Positions 44,927 to 53,962 of a stretch of DNA of 64,000 bases are shown piece by piece. How positions within the stretch are numbered: position 1 is the stretch's first letter; each line of letters opens with the position of its first letter. Under the pieces are notes generated by a model. The model was not told the origin of the DNA. It made no database searches and saw only the letters and a list, made by a program, of their open reading frames with translations. This stretch comes from Bryobacterales bacterium (GTDB lineage Bacteria > Acidobacteriota > Terriglobia > Bryobacterales > Bryobacteraceae), in NCBI GenBank assembly GCA_003170295.1, contig PNAJ01000076.1, forward strand, positions 1-64,000, read 5' to 3'. Both the position numbers and the translations under genes were made by a program.

Positions 44927-45399
44927 GCAATCCTCCTGGTCAATTCCTTAAATCGTCTCGATTCGACGAACTCCGCTGCCGCCTTCGCCAGCATTTGCAG
45001 TCCGGCGAGCCCTGTGGCGCGGTCGCGCGGCTTCATTCGACCGAGCATCGCGGACACCAGCTCGCGATCGAGGACCGATTTTCGTTCCTTCACCCGCGCG
45101 CCGTCCTTGGTCAACCGGAGAGCGACTTTACGGGCGTCGACAACATCGCGATCACGCGAGACATAACCGGCGCGAACCAGGCGGTCGACCGTCAGCGACA
45201 TGGTCGACGCGGTGACTCCCATGTGTCCGGCGAGTGCGAGCATGCTGGTCGGGTCCAGTTCGTCGAGATGATCGAGAATGCTTGCCTGATGCGCACTGAG
45301 ACGCTGGTCCGTCTCCCGGTCCTGGACATGGCGGGTGTGACAGGCGAAATAGATTTTCGGGTAACAGTCCATCAGGGTCACAATCTGAGCGGCGATCAC
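44923..45399 (-). CDS. MarR-family transcriptional regulator
   Basis: A 158-residue winged-helix repressor. The core runs LAGHMGVTASTMSLTVDRLV then RDRDVVDARKVALRLTKDGA, the MarR wing pattern. A strong palindrome at 45420-45442 lies just upstream, probably its operator. It is divergent from the PLP-enzyme operon, which may be part of its regulon. Its effector is unknown. Confidence 0.9.
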   Translation of the reverse strand: MIAAQIVTLMDCYPKIYFACHTRHVQDRETDQRLSAHQASILDHLDELDPTSMLALAGHMGVTASTMSLTVDRLVRAGYVSRDRDVVDARKVALRLTKDGARVKERKSVLDRELVSAMLGRMKPRDRATGLAGLQMLAKAAAEFVESRRFKELTRRIA

Positions 45400-45419
45400 A
45401 GGACTATGGTATTGCAGTT

Positions 45420-45442
45420 AATTTGATTGGTCAAATCAAATT
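45420..45442. promoter_or_regulatory. Probable MarR operator
   Basis: AATTTGATT-GGTCA-AATCAAATT: perfect 9-base arms with a 5-base centre, 21 bases before the MarR start and about 30 before the divergent PLP-enzyme start. The size and symmetry suit a MarR dimer. Confidence 0.7.
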
Positions 45443-45471
45443 ATCGACAGATCGCCGCTCAAAGTAGACTA

Positions 45472-46728
45472 ATGCTCATGAATCGACGCAATGCTCTTCG
45501 TGCAGGCGTGACTCTTTTCGGTGTGCCTTGGCAGAAAGTGCTGGGCGCCGCTCCCTCTTCTCTGCCGGACGACGCGCTGTTTACCCGCGATCCGGAGACC
45601 TACTGGACGCGCATCCGGGACGAGCAATTCTTCCTGCCGAAATGGCGATCGTTCCTGAATAACGGCAGCCTGGGCGTGCTGCCGCGACCGGTGTATCAAA
45701 CCGTGGCGGCGTATCTCGAAAACGCGGCCGCGCTCGAAACACCGTATCCGTATCCGCGTTGGGGCTACGAGACGCTCGACGAAGAGCGTGAGGAATTGTC
45801 GCGCTATCTCGGGTGCAAGAAAGACGAGCTCGCGCTGATGCACAACGCGACGGAGGCGATGAGCACCGTTGCCGCGGGCCTCGATCTGAAGGCGGGCGAC
45901 GAAGTCGTGATGAGCAGCCAGGAGCATCCATCGGGCAAAGCCGGTTGGGCCCAGAAGCAGGCTCGTTTCGGGATTACGGTGCGGGAGGTAACGATTCCTC
46001 TGCCGCCCAAGGATCCCGGACAACTGGCAGACTTGATGATCTCCGCCATTGGACCGAGGACGCGCGTGTTGAGTTTCAGCGGGATCACCAGTCCGACCGG
46101 TTTGATCATGCCGATCAAGACTATCTGTGATGCGGCGCGCGCCAAGGGCGTGATGACGCTGGTCGATGGTGCGCATATGCACGGTCAGATGGCGCTGAAG
46201 CTCTCCGATTTACACTGCGATTTTTTTGCCGGGAGTCCGCACAAGTGGATGTTTGCGTCTGCGGGCTCGGGTTTTCTGTATATTCGCGAAGAGAATCTCG
46301 ATCGATTGTGGCCATTGAACGTCACCGGTGGTTGGGACGACAAATCGCTGAAGGCCGCGCGCTTCATGAAGCAGGGGACGAACAACCGGGCGATTTTTGA
46401 GGGCATGATGGCGGGTCTACACTTTGCCCAAGCGGTGGGGCCGGACCGGATCTACGCGCGCATCCATCAGCTCGCGCGGCGGACGTATGAGCGCGCCGCA
46501 AGGCTGCCCTACATTCAACTTCTGACGCCGAATGACGATCGCATGTTCGCGTCGCTGGTGGGTATTGAGTTCAAGAAGGACGCGAGCGCGGTGTGGCAGG
46601 AAGCGGCGAAGCGCAAGATTTTCGTGAGCGCTGGAAAACGCGTCCGGCTCTCTTCGCACATCCATACGCGTCCCGCCGATATCGATCAACTGTTCGACCT
46701 GATTGAAGAGAAAATGGGGAAAGCATGA
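45472..46728 (+). CDS. Exported class V aminotransferase-like PLP enzyme
   Basis: About 418 residues. A twin-arginine-like leader (NRRNALRAGVTLFGVP) precedes an isopenicillin-N-epimerase-like class V aminotransferase fold. The PLP lysine lies in GSPHKWMFASAGSGFLY; other marks are NNGSLGVLPRPV, NATEAMSTVAAGLDL and LVDGAHMHGQ. The Met at 45472 or the next at 45478 can start it; no strong ribosome site decides. The reaction is unknown. It is coupled by ATGA to the esterase gene. Confidence 0.88.
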   Translation: MLMNRRNALRAGVTLFGVPWQKVLGAAPSSLPDDALFTRDPETYWTRIRDEQFFLPKWRSFLNNGSLGVLPRPVYQTVAAYLENAAALETPYPYPRWGYETLDEEREELSRYLGCKKDELALMHNATEAMSTVAAGLDLKAGDEVVMSSQEHPSGKAGWAQKQARFGITVREVTIPLPPKDPGQLADLMISAIGPRTRVLSFSGITSPTGLIMPIKTICDAARAKGVMTLVDGAHMHGQMALKLSDLHCDFFAGSPHKWMFASAGSGFLYIREENLDRLWPLNVTGGWDDKSLKAARFMKQGTNNRAIFEGMMAGLHFAQAVGPDRIYARIHQLARRTYERAARLPYIQLLTPNDDRMFASLVGIEFKKDASAVWQEAAKRKIFVSAGKRVRLSSHIHTRPADIDQLFDLIEEKMGKA

Positions 46729-47933
46729 GACACATCGTATTATTCGGCGGCCTTGTCGCCGCCGCATTCGCCGCCGAGCCGAAATTGACGGATCTGGCTC
46801 ACAACGCCGCGCAGATTCGTTCCACGTTGAAGGCTGACGACTTGAAAAAAGGACTCGCCTACGTCGGCGATCACGAAGAGGTGTTGTTCGCAATCGATAC
46901 CGAGAAAACGCCCGCACTGATTACCGACGACGACAAGCCGGTCGCGATGACACGCGGCGACGGGAATTTGTGGACGGCGATCGTGAGGCTGACTCCCGGC
47001 CGCTCCCACCAGTTTCACTACGTGATCGACGGCGCCGCGTTCGGCGGACGACTCGACATTCCAGTGTTCCTGCCGTCGTCCTATGAGCAGCCGGATGTGC
47101 CGCAAGGAAAGATGTCGGACAAGCTGGTGCACACGAGCAAGGTCTACGACGGAATGCAGAGCGATTACTGGATTTACGTTCCGGCGCAGTACGATCCCGC
47201 CAAGCCCGCCGCATTGACGATCTGGCAGGACGGACAGGGCCACATCGCTCGCAATGGCCCGCGGACGCTCAACGTGCTCGACAATCTTACCTATCAGAAA
47301 CGCATCCCGGTGATGATTAGCGTGTTTATTTCGCCCGGAAAGATCGGCGATAAGGCGATGCGCAGCATCGAGTACGACACGGTGAACGACACCTACGTTC
47401 ACTTCCTCGACGAGCTTCTGGCCGGCGTTTACGCGCAATACAACATCCGCAAGGATTCCTACAGCCATGGAATTGCGGGCAGTTCGTCGGGTGGAATCTG
47501 CTCGTTCAACGCGGCCTGGCAGCATCCGGAAGAGTTTTCGCGAGTCCTTTCGACCATCGGCAGCTACACCAGCATTCAGTGGCATCCAGGTCAGATCGAC
47601 GGCGGCAACGTTTATCCGAACAGGGTTCGAAAAGAGGCGAAGCGGAATATTCGCGTCTATTTGCAGGACGGCAGCGAGGATCTGGAGAACGATCACGGAA
47701 GCTGGCCGCTGCAAAATATCCAGCTCGCGAATTCGCTCAAGATGAAGGGCTACGATTTTCATCTGGCGTTCGGCAACGGTTCGCACAACGGCGCCGACGC
47801 GAATTCGCAGTTGCCGATGTCGCTCGCCTGGCTGTGGCGCGACTACGACCCGAACAAGACGGAGCAGAATTACGAGCAGGAAACGGCCGAGAAAGCGAAG
47901 CCGATGTTCCGGGTCCACATCTACAATAGATAA
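46725..47933 (+). CDS. Exported esterase (enterochelin/feruloyl esterase-like)
   Basis: A 402-residue alpha/beta hydrolase of the Esterase (PF00756) type with a short signal peptide (1-16). An N-terminal beta-sandwich (about 30-110) precedes the catalytic domain (about 125-390). The nucleophile motif is GSSSGG (in HGIAGSSSGGICSFNAAW); the acid probably lies in DGSEDLENDHGSW and the His in NGSHNGAD. Such enzymes cleave siderophore or carbohydrate esters. Overlaps the PLP-enzyme gene by 4 bases. Confidence 0.85.
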   Translation: MRHIVLFGGLVAAAFAAEPKLTDLAHNAAQIRSTLKADDLKKGLAYVGDHEEVLFAIDTEKTPALITDDDKPVAMTRGDGNLWTAIVRLTPGRSHQFHYVIDGAAFGGRLDIPVFLPSSYEQPDVPQGKMSDKLVHTSKVYDGMQSDYWIYVPAQYDPAKPAALTIWQDGQGHIARNGPRTLNVLDNLTYQKRIPVMISVFISPGKIGDKAMRSIEYDTVNDTYVHFLDELLAGVYAQYNIRKDSYSHGIAGSSSGGICSFNAAWQHPEEFSRVLSTIGSYTSIQWHPGQIDGGNVYPNRVRKEAKRNIRVYLQDGSEDLENDHGSWPLQNIQLANSLKMKGYDFHLAFGNGSHNGADANSQLPMSLAWLWRDYDPNKTEQNYEQETAEKAKPMFRVHIYNR

Positions 47934-47935
47934 GA

Positions 47936-49360
47936 ATGTACTTTCAGCAGTTCTATCTCACCTGCCTATCGCATGCGTCGTACATGCTCGGATCGGAAGG
48001 CGTTGCCGCGATGGTGGATCCGCAGAGGGATGTTTCGCTCTATGTGGACGAGGCGGCAGCCCAGGGTCTGAAGATCGAGTACATCATAGAGACTCATCTG
48101 CACGCCGATTTTGTGAGCGGGCATCGCGAGCTCGCGGAGCGGACCGGTGCGAAGATTTATCTGGGCGCGCGAGCGGGAGCCACATTTCCGCACGTCGATG
48201 CGCGCGACGGCGACGAAATCCGGTTCGGCCGCGTTGTTCTGCGGTTTCTCGAAACTCCGGGCCATACCATTGAGAGCGTGTCGGTCGCGGTCACGGACCT
48301 GGACCGTCGCGAAACTCCGTACGCGGTGCTTACGGGAGACACGCTGTTCATCGGCGACGTGGGCCGGCCCGATCTGTCGCCAGATTTGACGCCCCAGCAG
48401 CTAGCCGGAATGCTGTTCGACAGCCTGCATCGGAAACTACTGCCGCTCGGAGACGATGTCGAAGTGTATCCGGCGCACGGCGCGGGGTCGTTGTGCGGCA
48501 AGCAGATGCGTCCGGAGCGCCAGTCGACGATAGGCAAGGAGCGCGCCCTCAACTACGCTTTACGTCCCGCATCGAAGGATGAATTCGTGCGACTGCTCAC
48601 TGCCGAGTTGCCGGAGAGGCCAGGGTACTTCGCGCTGGACGCCGAAATTAATCGCAGCGGAGCACCGGCGTTGACGGAGATGAAGCCGATACCGGAATTG
48701 ACGGCGGAGCAGATTCCGCCGGGCGCGATCGTTCTGGACACCAGGCCGTCGCCGCAGTTTTTTGCGGGTCATATTCCGGGTGCGGTTCACATCGCGTTGG
48801 CCGGGCAGTATGCGTCGTTCGCGGCGACGATTCTCGGGCTGGAGAAGCATATCGTTCTGGTCGCCGAGGACGAAGAGCATCTTCAAGAGTCGCGCTTACG
48901 CCTGGCTCGGGTCGGAATCGAGCGCGTAATCGGATCGCTCAAAGGTGGGATGCCACAGTGGACTGGTCCGGTCGCGGAGATTCATCAAGTATCCGCCGAG
49001 GATCTGCGCCGCGAAATGGCGGACATTCAGATTGTCGATGTGCGCCGCGAGGCTGAATTCGCGGATGGACATATTGAGGGCGCAAAGCTGATGCCTCTCC
49101 ATAAGCTCGAATCTCTGATTTCGACACTCGATCACGACCGGCCAATCGCGGTGCACTGCAAGGGAGGCTATCGCAGTGCGATCGGATGCAGCCTGATTCA
49201 GCGCGCGGGGTATGAGAATGTCATGAACGTGATCGGAGGATTTGACGCGTGGCGGGCGTGTGGGCTGCCCGAGTCTAAATCGGCTGCTGTCCCGACGCCA
49301 TCGCACTCCGCTTCTTCCGGCGTTCCATCCGAAGCAATTCCCGGCGCCTCCGGAGTTTGA
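47936..49360 (+). CDS. Metallo-beta-lactamase fold protein with two rhodanese domains
   Basis: A 474-residue protein. The MBL domain (about 1-235) has THLHADFVSGH, the second metal His in ETPGHTIESV and GDTLFIGDVGRPDL, as in persulfide dioxygenase-like (Blh) enzymes. Rhodanese domain 1 (about 255-350) lacks an active Cys (VLVAEDEEH); domain 2 (about 355-455) has VHCKGGYRS with Cys. Together these suggest handling of glutathione persulfide or sulfane sulfur. It follows the esterase by 2 bases, and its last 86 bases overlap the convergent pgsA gene. Confidence 0.88.
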   Translation: MYFQQFYLTCLSHASYMLGSEGVAAMVDPQRDVSLYVDEAAAQGLKIEYIIETHLHADFVSGHRELAERTGAKIYLGARAGATFPHVDARDGDEIRFGRVVLRFLETPGHTIESVSVAVTDLDRRETPYAVLTGDTLFIGDVGRPDLSPDLTPQQLAGMLFDSLHRKLLPLGDDVEVYPAHGAGSLCGKQMRPERQSTIGKERALNYALRPASKDEFVRLLTAELPERPGYFALDAEINRSGAPALTEMKPIPELTAEQIPPGAIVLDTRPSPQFFAGHIPGAVHIALAGQYASFAATILGLEKHIVLVAEDEEHLQESRLRLARVGIERVIGSLKGGMPQWTGPVAEIHQVSAEDLRREMADIQIVDVRREAEFADGHIEGAKLMPLHKLESLISTLDHDRPIAVHCKGGYRSAIGCSLIQRAGYENVMNVIGGFDAWRACGLPESKSAAVPTPSHSASSGVPSEAIPGASGV

Positions 49361-49922
49361 CCGAATCGTCCACGCGGCGCCAGAAGGTGCGGAAATAATC
49401 CGCGGCCGAAACGATGCCGAACAGCATCACTACCCACATGCCTATGACGGCGGGTTCGCTGAGCCATGGCCAGCGGATGCTGCCAATCACCAGCGCGATC
49501 GCGAACACCTGAGCCGCCATTTTCGACTTTCCCAGGTCGCTGGCCGCGATGGTGTAGCCTCCCGCCGAGGCGATCGATCGCAGACCGGACACGGCGAATT
49601 CCCGGCCGATAATCAGAATGACCATCCACGCCGGCACGCGATGGATGTCGACCAGCGAGATGAGCGCCGCCGAAACCAGCAGCTTATCGGCGATGGGATC
49701 GAGCAGCGTTCCCACCGTGGTCACCTGCCCCAGGCGTCGCGCGAGAAAACCGTCCAAAAGATCCGTTGCGGCGGCGGCTAGAAACACACAGAGCGCGAAG
49801 ACTTCGCGGGAAACCGGCACCCACTTGTCCCAGTTCACACTGCTGCCATCCGCCAGAAGCGCGGCGACCAGCAGAGGCACGAGGAAGATTCGCGCCAGCG
49901 TAAGTAAATTGGGCAGATTCAT
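49275..49922 (-). CDS. pgsA: CDP-diacylglycerol-glycerol-3-phosphate 3-phosphatidyltransferase
   Basis: A 215-residue inner-membrane enzyme making phosphatidylglycerol phosphate. The CDP-alcohol phosphatidyltransferase motif D-x2-DG-x2-AR-x8-G-x3-D-x3-D is seen in ATDLLDGFLARRLGQVTT with GTLLDPIADKLL. The N-terminus (MNLPNLLTLARIFLVPLL) is typical. The C-terminus is a basic tail (RRRRELLRMERRKKRS). This tail is the part that overlaps the opposite gene. Confidence 0.93.
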   Translation of the reverse strand: MNLPNLLTLARIFLVPLLVAALLADGSSVNWDKWVPVSREVFALCVFLAAAATDLLDGFLARRLGQVTTVGTLLDPIADKLLVSAALISLVDIHRVPAWMVILIIGREFAVSGLRSIASAGGYTIAASDLGKSKMAAQVFAIALVIGSIRWPWLSEPAVIGMWVVMLFGIVSAADYFRTFWRRVDDSVKLRRRRELLRMERRKKRSAMASGQQPI

Positions 49923-49935
49923 CCCGATTCTAAGA

Positions 49936-50493
49936 TCATAACCTACTAGGCCCCGGGTTCCAATCTTTTTTCAACATCCCGAACCGCCGAAGGTCGTGGA
50001 AACGGCCGTGGAGCAACTGCGCCTCGCGGACCAACCCCTCCTCGGTGAACCCTAACCGCTGGGCCACGGCGCAGCTCTTTTCGTTGCCTTTCGCGCAATG
50101 AATCGCCACGCGGTTCAGATCCATCTCGCATAGCAGATGCGTCACAAGGACGCGGCACGCAGCGGTCATGACGCCCCGGCCTTGAAAAGCGCGGCCGAGC
50201 CAGTAGCCGATTTCGCCCTTGCGATTCAGCAGGTCGAGCTGGTGGGTTCCGACAACGCCGCAGAACTGTCGCTCGCTCCAAATTCCGGCCGCGAAGCCCT
50301 TATTCGCCGCGAACTGCTCTAGCGAGGATCGGATAAAGCTGAGCGTGTCGTCCTGAGTCTCAGTCGCGTCCACCCAGGGGAGCCATTCCCGCAGATAGGC
50401 GCGATCCCGATCTACCAGCGAGAACACCTCTGCCGCATGGCGCTCCTCAAGCAACTGCAAATAGACGTTTTCGCGTACCTGAGCCCGAAACAT
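49936..50493 (-). CDS. GNAT acetyltransferase (RimJ/RimL type)
   Basis: A 185-residue N-acyltransferase. Marks are LREWLPWVDATET, IGYWLGRAFQGRGVMTAACR (acetyl-CoA loop), NRVAIHCAKGNEKSCAVAQRLGF. It may acetylate a ribosomal or other protein N-terminus. It lies 13 bases upstream of pgsA on the same strand. Confidence 0.9.
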   Translation of the reverse strand: MFRAQVRENVYLQLLEERHAAEVFSLVDRDRAYLREWLPWVDATETQDDTLSFIRSSLEQFAANKGFAAGIWSERQFCGVVGTHQLDLLNRKGEIGYWLGRAFQGRGVMTAACRVLVTHLLCEMDLNRVAIHCAKGNEKSCAVAQRLGFTEEGLVREAQLLHGRFHDLRRFGMLKKDWNPGPSRL

Positions 50494-50515
50494 GGTCTAT
50501 TGTAACGTCCGACCC

Positions 50516-50540
50516 GGTGGGGCAGGCGGTTTCGCCTGCC
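50516..50540 (+). repeat. Short palindrome of the GTGGGGCAGG type
   Basis: GGTGGGGCAGGCGG-TTT-CGCCTGCC; the arms GGCAGGCG/CGCCTGCC pair perfectly. It abuts the hflX stop codon and may end transcription. Confidence 0.6.
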
Positions 50541-51838
50541 TATTGCGCGTGTATGAGGTATTTTTCGAGCTTGCGTTTGATCGACGCTGGCGTCAGCGCT
50601 TCCACTTCGCACGACTCTCCGGTGTAGCGGGTCGCCGTGACGCGCCCATGCTCATGCAATAGATGCAAGGGAGCTCCTTCGGCGATCGGAAAGTGGAACA
50701 AGCACTTCGAAACGGGATCCAGCACCAATGTTTCATCGATCTTCTGAAGCAGCGCTTCAAATCCGTCACCGGTCCGGGCCGAGATCGCGACCGCACCCGC
50801 GGGTTGGTGGTCCGGATCACTCAAGATCCGCCGGGCAATCGACGCTGTATCCGGATCTCCGGGAATCTTGTCGATCTTGTTCAGCACCAGGATCTGCGGC
50901 GTGGCGGCGGCGCCGATTTCACTCAGGGTCGCAAGGACGTGTGAGGTTTGCCGCGCCGCTTCAGGCGAGCTGGAATCGACCACATGAAGGAGCAGCTCGG
51001 CCTCGACCACCTCTTCGAGCGTGGCGCGAAACGCCTTCACCAGGGTTGTCGGAAGATTGCGGATGAACCCGACGGTATCGCTCATTAGCGTCCGTCGGTG
51101 CGATGGGAGCGTAACGTGGCGCACGGTTGGATCGAGCGTCGCAAACATCTTCGCGTCGGTCAGCACTTCCGCGCCGGTCAGCCGGTTGAAGAGGGTCGAT
51201 TTTCCCGCGTTCGTATACCCAACCAGAGCGATGGTTGCGAGAGGAACGGCCTGCCGTTGCCGCCTCTGAGTAGTTCTGCCGCCGCGCACCCGTTCGAGCG
51301 ATCGATGGATTGCGGAGATGCGCTGATGAATCCTGCGCCGGTCCGTTTCGAGCTTGGTTTCACCGGGACCTCGGGTACCGATACCGCCTCCCAGCCGCGA
51401 CATCGCCGCTCCGTGGCCAGTAAGTCTGGGCAACAGATAGTTCAGTTGCGCCAGTTCAACTTGCAGCTTACCTTCGCGGGTTCGGGCCCGACGCGCGAAA
51501 ATGTCGAGGATCAACTGCGTCCGGTCGAGCACCTTGACGTCGAGCGCTTTTTCGAGATTGCGCTGCTGGGTGGGCGATAACTCGCGGTCGAAGATGACCG
51601 TTGTCGCTTCGTGGTAGAGGACCTGCGCCTTCAGTTCCTCTACTTTGCCGGAGCCGACGAACGTCGCCGAATCGACACGCCCTCGGGATTGGATTTGCCG
51701 CTCGGCGACCCGCGCACCCGCGGACATCGCGAGCGCGGCGAGCTCTTCCATCGAGTCCTCCGCGCTGATCAACTCCGCTCCGGAGCGGCTCGTCAGATGC
51801 AAGCCGACTAGAATTGCTACTTCTTCGCCTGTTGCCAA
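50540..51838 (-). CDS. hflX: GTPase HflX
   Basis: A 432-residue ribosome-splitting GTPase. The HflX N-terminal domain carries GKVEELKAQVL and FDRELSPTQQRNLE; the Gly-rich GGGIGTRGPGETKLETDRRR linker follows; the GTPase part has GYTNAGKSTLFN, DTVGFIRNLP and NKIDKIP. Stands 9 bases after hfq, the common hfq-hflX arrangement. Confidence 0.96.
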   Translation of the reverse strand: MATGEEVAILVGLHLTSRSGAELISAEDSMEELAALAMSAGARVAERQIQSRGRVDSATFVGSGKVEELKAQVLYHEATTVIFDRELSPTQQRNLEKALDVKVLDRTQLILDIFARRARTREGKLQVELAQLNYLLPRLTGHGAAMSRLGGGIGTRGPGETKLETDRRRIHQRISAIHRSLERVRGGRTTQRRQRQAVPLATIALVGYTNAGKSTLFNRLTGAEVLTDAKMFATLDPTVRHVTLPSHRRTLMSDTVGFIRNLPTTLVKAFRATLEEVVEAELLLHVVDSSSPEAARQTSHVLATLSEIGAAATPQILVLNKIDKIPGDPDTASIARRILSDPDHQPAGAVAISARTGDGFEALLQKIDETLVLDPVSKCLFHFPIAEGAPLHLLHEHGRVTATRYTGESCEVEALTPASIKRKLEKYLIHAQ

Positions 51839-51847
51839 ATGATCGCG

Positions 51848-52135
51848 CTATTCCGAGTCTGTGACGGGAACCCCTGGAGCCGCGTGAGCGGCCACCGAGG
51901 CCGAGTTCGACTGGGCCGGAGCATGAAATGGCTTCGACACCACAACCGTCGAGATGGCGTGCTTGAAAATCAGTTGCTCCTGATTATTCGTCTCCAGAAT
52001 CACCGAGTACTTATCGAAACTCTTGATCCGGCCGGAAAGCTTCACCCCGCTCATTAAGTAGATGGTCAGGAACGTTTTATCTTTGCGAGCATTGTTAAGA
52101 AATGCTTCTTGTATGTTTTGAGCCTGCTTCTCCAT
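51848..52135 (-). CDS. hfq: RNA chaperone Hfq
   Basis: A hexameric Sm-like protein of about 95 residues. Sm1 and Sm2 motifs are seen: [19 protein letters not shown] and [26 protein letters not shown]. The ATG at 52135 fits the family start ([10 protein letters not shown]); one at 52150 adds five residues. An Ala-rich disordered tail follows the core. Small-RNA regulation is implied. Confidence 0.95.
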   Translation of the reverse strand: MEKQAQNIQEAFLNNARKDKTFLTIYLMSGVKLSGRIKSFDKYSVILETNNQEQLIFKHAISTVVVSKPFHAPAQSNSASVAAHAAPGVPVTDSE

Positions 52136-52197
52136 GGGAGCTTCTTTCATAAGTTTAATGGATCAGCCGTTTCCTTATTCTACATCGTTGTCACAGT

Positions 52198-53256
52198 TTA
52201 TTCACGTTCAATCTGCACCAGTGTATCTCTCGGGGCGGCTAACATGCGCCTCGGCAACTTTGCTCCGTAAACCAATCGTTCGATGACGGGAACCACGCGC
52301 CGTACCCATTTTCCATGCAGGACCAGACTTCCGGCAACCAGGAGCGGATGCGGGATCGCGACGCAGCAACGGGCGCACATGTCGATTTCGCCCGCCCTCC
52401 CCTCGGCGTGAAGGCGCCGTAATCGGCGCATTTCGCCGGAATTGTTAATCTGATCCAGGCTTTGCTCCGGCAAACGGCCGATCGGCTCGCCATCCAGCAT
52501 GTAGCTCTGGCAGCACGGGAACACACGGCCGTCGTGTTTCACGTAGACTGGGCCGCGCCACAAATAATGGCAAACCCTTGAACCTGCGCCAGTTCGCGCC
52601 GCTTCCGGCTGCAGAACGTTGGTTTCGTCCTCCTTGATCCGAACCTGATCGACGCCCGGCACCGCAGTCCAGAAGCGCTTAAACTCCTGCACTTCATGCG
52701 CGTTGTTCTGCATGCGGATCATCTGCACGACAATCTGTATTTTGGCGTTTTTTTGGTGTTTTAAGGTCGAAAAACGCACAAAATTGTCACGAACACGGTC
52801 AAATTTGGCACCTTTTCGATACACCTCGAAGGATTCTTTCGATGCGCCGTCGAAGCTGAGGGTGATGTGCGCGAGCGGCGTCGAAAGTAACTTCTCCGCG
52901 GTAACCTCGTCGAGGAGCACGCCATTGGTCGAAAGCAGAGTCGAGATTCCGTGGCGCTCACAATACTCGATTCGATCGAATATTTTGGGATCGAGCAGAG
53001 GTTCTCCCAGTCCGATCAGCATCATGTGTTCGCCAGTGCGCGCGGCGCCCTTGATGAGCGCATCGAACACCGCATCGTTCATGTCCTCTTTTGGCTGCGG
53101 ATGCGTCTCCCGAGGACACATCGGGCAGTAGAGATTGCACTTCGCCGTCGTTTCGACGATATACTCGACCGGTAGCGCGGGCACACGCTCGCGGCGGAGC
53201 AGATAGGACCACAGAAGCTTTGCGCGATTTATAAGCCGCATGCGCTTCTCTATCAT
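52198..53256 (-). CDS. Radical SAM/SPASM-type protein
   Basis: About 352 residues. The radical SAM cluster motif is CNLYCPMC (Cx3Cx2C); GLGEPLLDP and STNGVLL are family marks. A C-terminal Cys-rich part (CHYLWRGPVYVKHDGRVFPCC, then MCARCC) matches the SPASM/twitch auxiliary-cluster region. Such enzymes mature peptides or modify cofactors; no precursor peptide gene is recognised next to it. The exact start is unsure (ATG 53256, or 53241 with GAGAAG upstream, or GTG 53277). Confidence 0.88.
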   Translation of the reverse strand: MIEKRMRLINRAKLLWSYLLRRERVPALPVEYIVETTAKCNLYCPMCPRETHPQPKEDMNDAVFDALIKGAARTGEHMMLIGLGEPLLDPKIFDRIEYCERHGISTLLSTNGVLLDEVTAEKLLSTPLAHITLSFDGASKESFEVYRKGAKFDRVRDNFVRFSTLKHQKNAKIQIVVQMIRMQNNAHEVQEFKRFWTAVPGVDQVRIKEDETNVLQPEAARTGAGSRVCHYLWRGPVYVKHDGRVFPCCQSYMLDGEPIGRLPEQSLDQINNSGEMRRLRRLHAEGRAGEIDMCARCCVAIPHPLLVAGSLVLHGKWVRRVVPVIERLVYGAKLPRRMLAAPRDTLVQIERE

Positions 53257-53289
53257 CTCATTAGGAGCCGACCCCACGAGTCAGGAGCT

Positions 53290-53955
53290 ATGCTTAAGGC
53301 AGCAAAGATGTCCGAGCTAGTCAGGATCGAAAACCAGCTTTCAACGTTTAGTCCCGTGAGTGGCGCGCCGATGCGCCGCTCGGCCACGGTGTTCTGGCTT
53401 CAGGGAATCACTCTTATATGGATGCTGGTCGAGTGCGGTCTGTCACTCTATGCGGCAGAGGCGGCACGCAGCCCCGCAATGCTCGCATTCGGCTCCGATA
53501 GCTTCGTGGAGCTATTGTCCGCGGGGGTGGTGCTTTTGCAGTTTGTGCCTCAAGTTTCCATTTCCGAACGGTACGCCGCTCGTGCTGCTGGCGCTCTACT
53601 GTTCGCTCTTGCTCTTATTGTCTCCATCATGGCAATTGGTTCCTTGGCGTTGCGCCTGCGCCCTGAAACAAGCCGCCTCGGAATCGGAATCACTCTGGCT
53701 GCCTTGATCGTGATGCCGATTTTGGCGAAGCTGAAGCGCTGGGAAGCACGCCGTAGCAACAATCCGGCGCTCGCGGCCGATGCAGTGCAATCGGCCACTT
53801 GTGCTTATCTGGCCGTTACTGCGTTAGCTGGCTTGGCGATAAATGCACTTTTCCATATCGCCTGGTGTGATTCACTTGCCGCGCTGGTGGCCGTACCTGT
53901 GCTCCTGAAGGAAGGCCGGGCAGCCTGGCACGGAAGAGTTTGCGGTTGCTGTTGA
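53290..53955 (+). CDS. Cation-efflux-like membrane protein (truncated CDF type)
   Basis: A 221-residue membrane protein with about six helices. The metal-binding helices show AFGSDSFVELLSAG and ALAADAVQSATCAYLAV, as in CDF transporters. There is no cytosolic C-terminal domain; the protein ends CGCC. It probably exports a divalent metal, but this short form could be degenerate. Confidence 0.75.
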   Translation: MLKAAKMSELVRIENQLSTFSPVSGAPMRRSATVFWLQGITLIWMLVECGLSLYAAEAARSPAMLAFGSDSFVELLSAGVVLLQFVPQVSISERYAARAAGALLFALALIVSIMAIGSLALRLRPETSRLGIGITLAALIVMPILAKLKRWEARRSNNPALAADAVQSATCAYLAVTALAGLAINALFHIAWCDSLAALVAVPVLLKEGRAAWHGRVCGCC

Positions 53956-53962
53956 GCCCACC

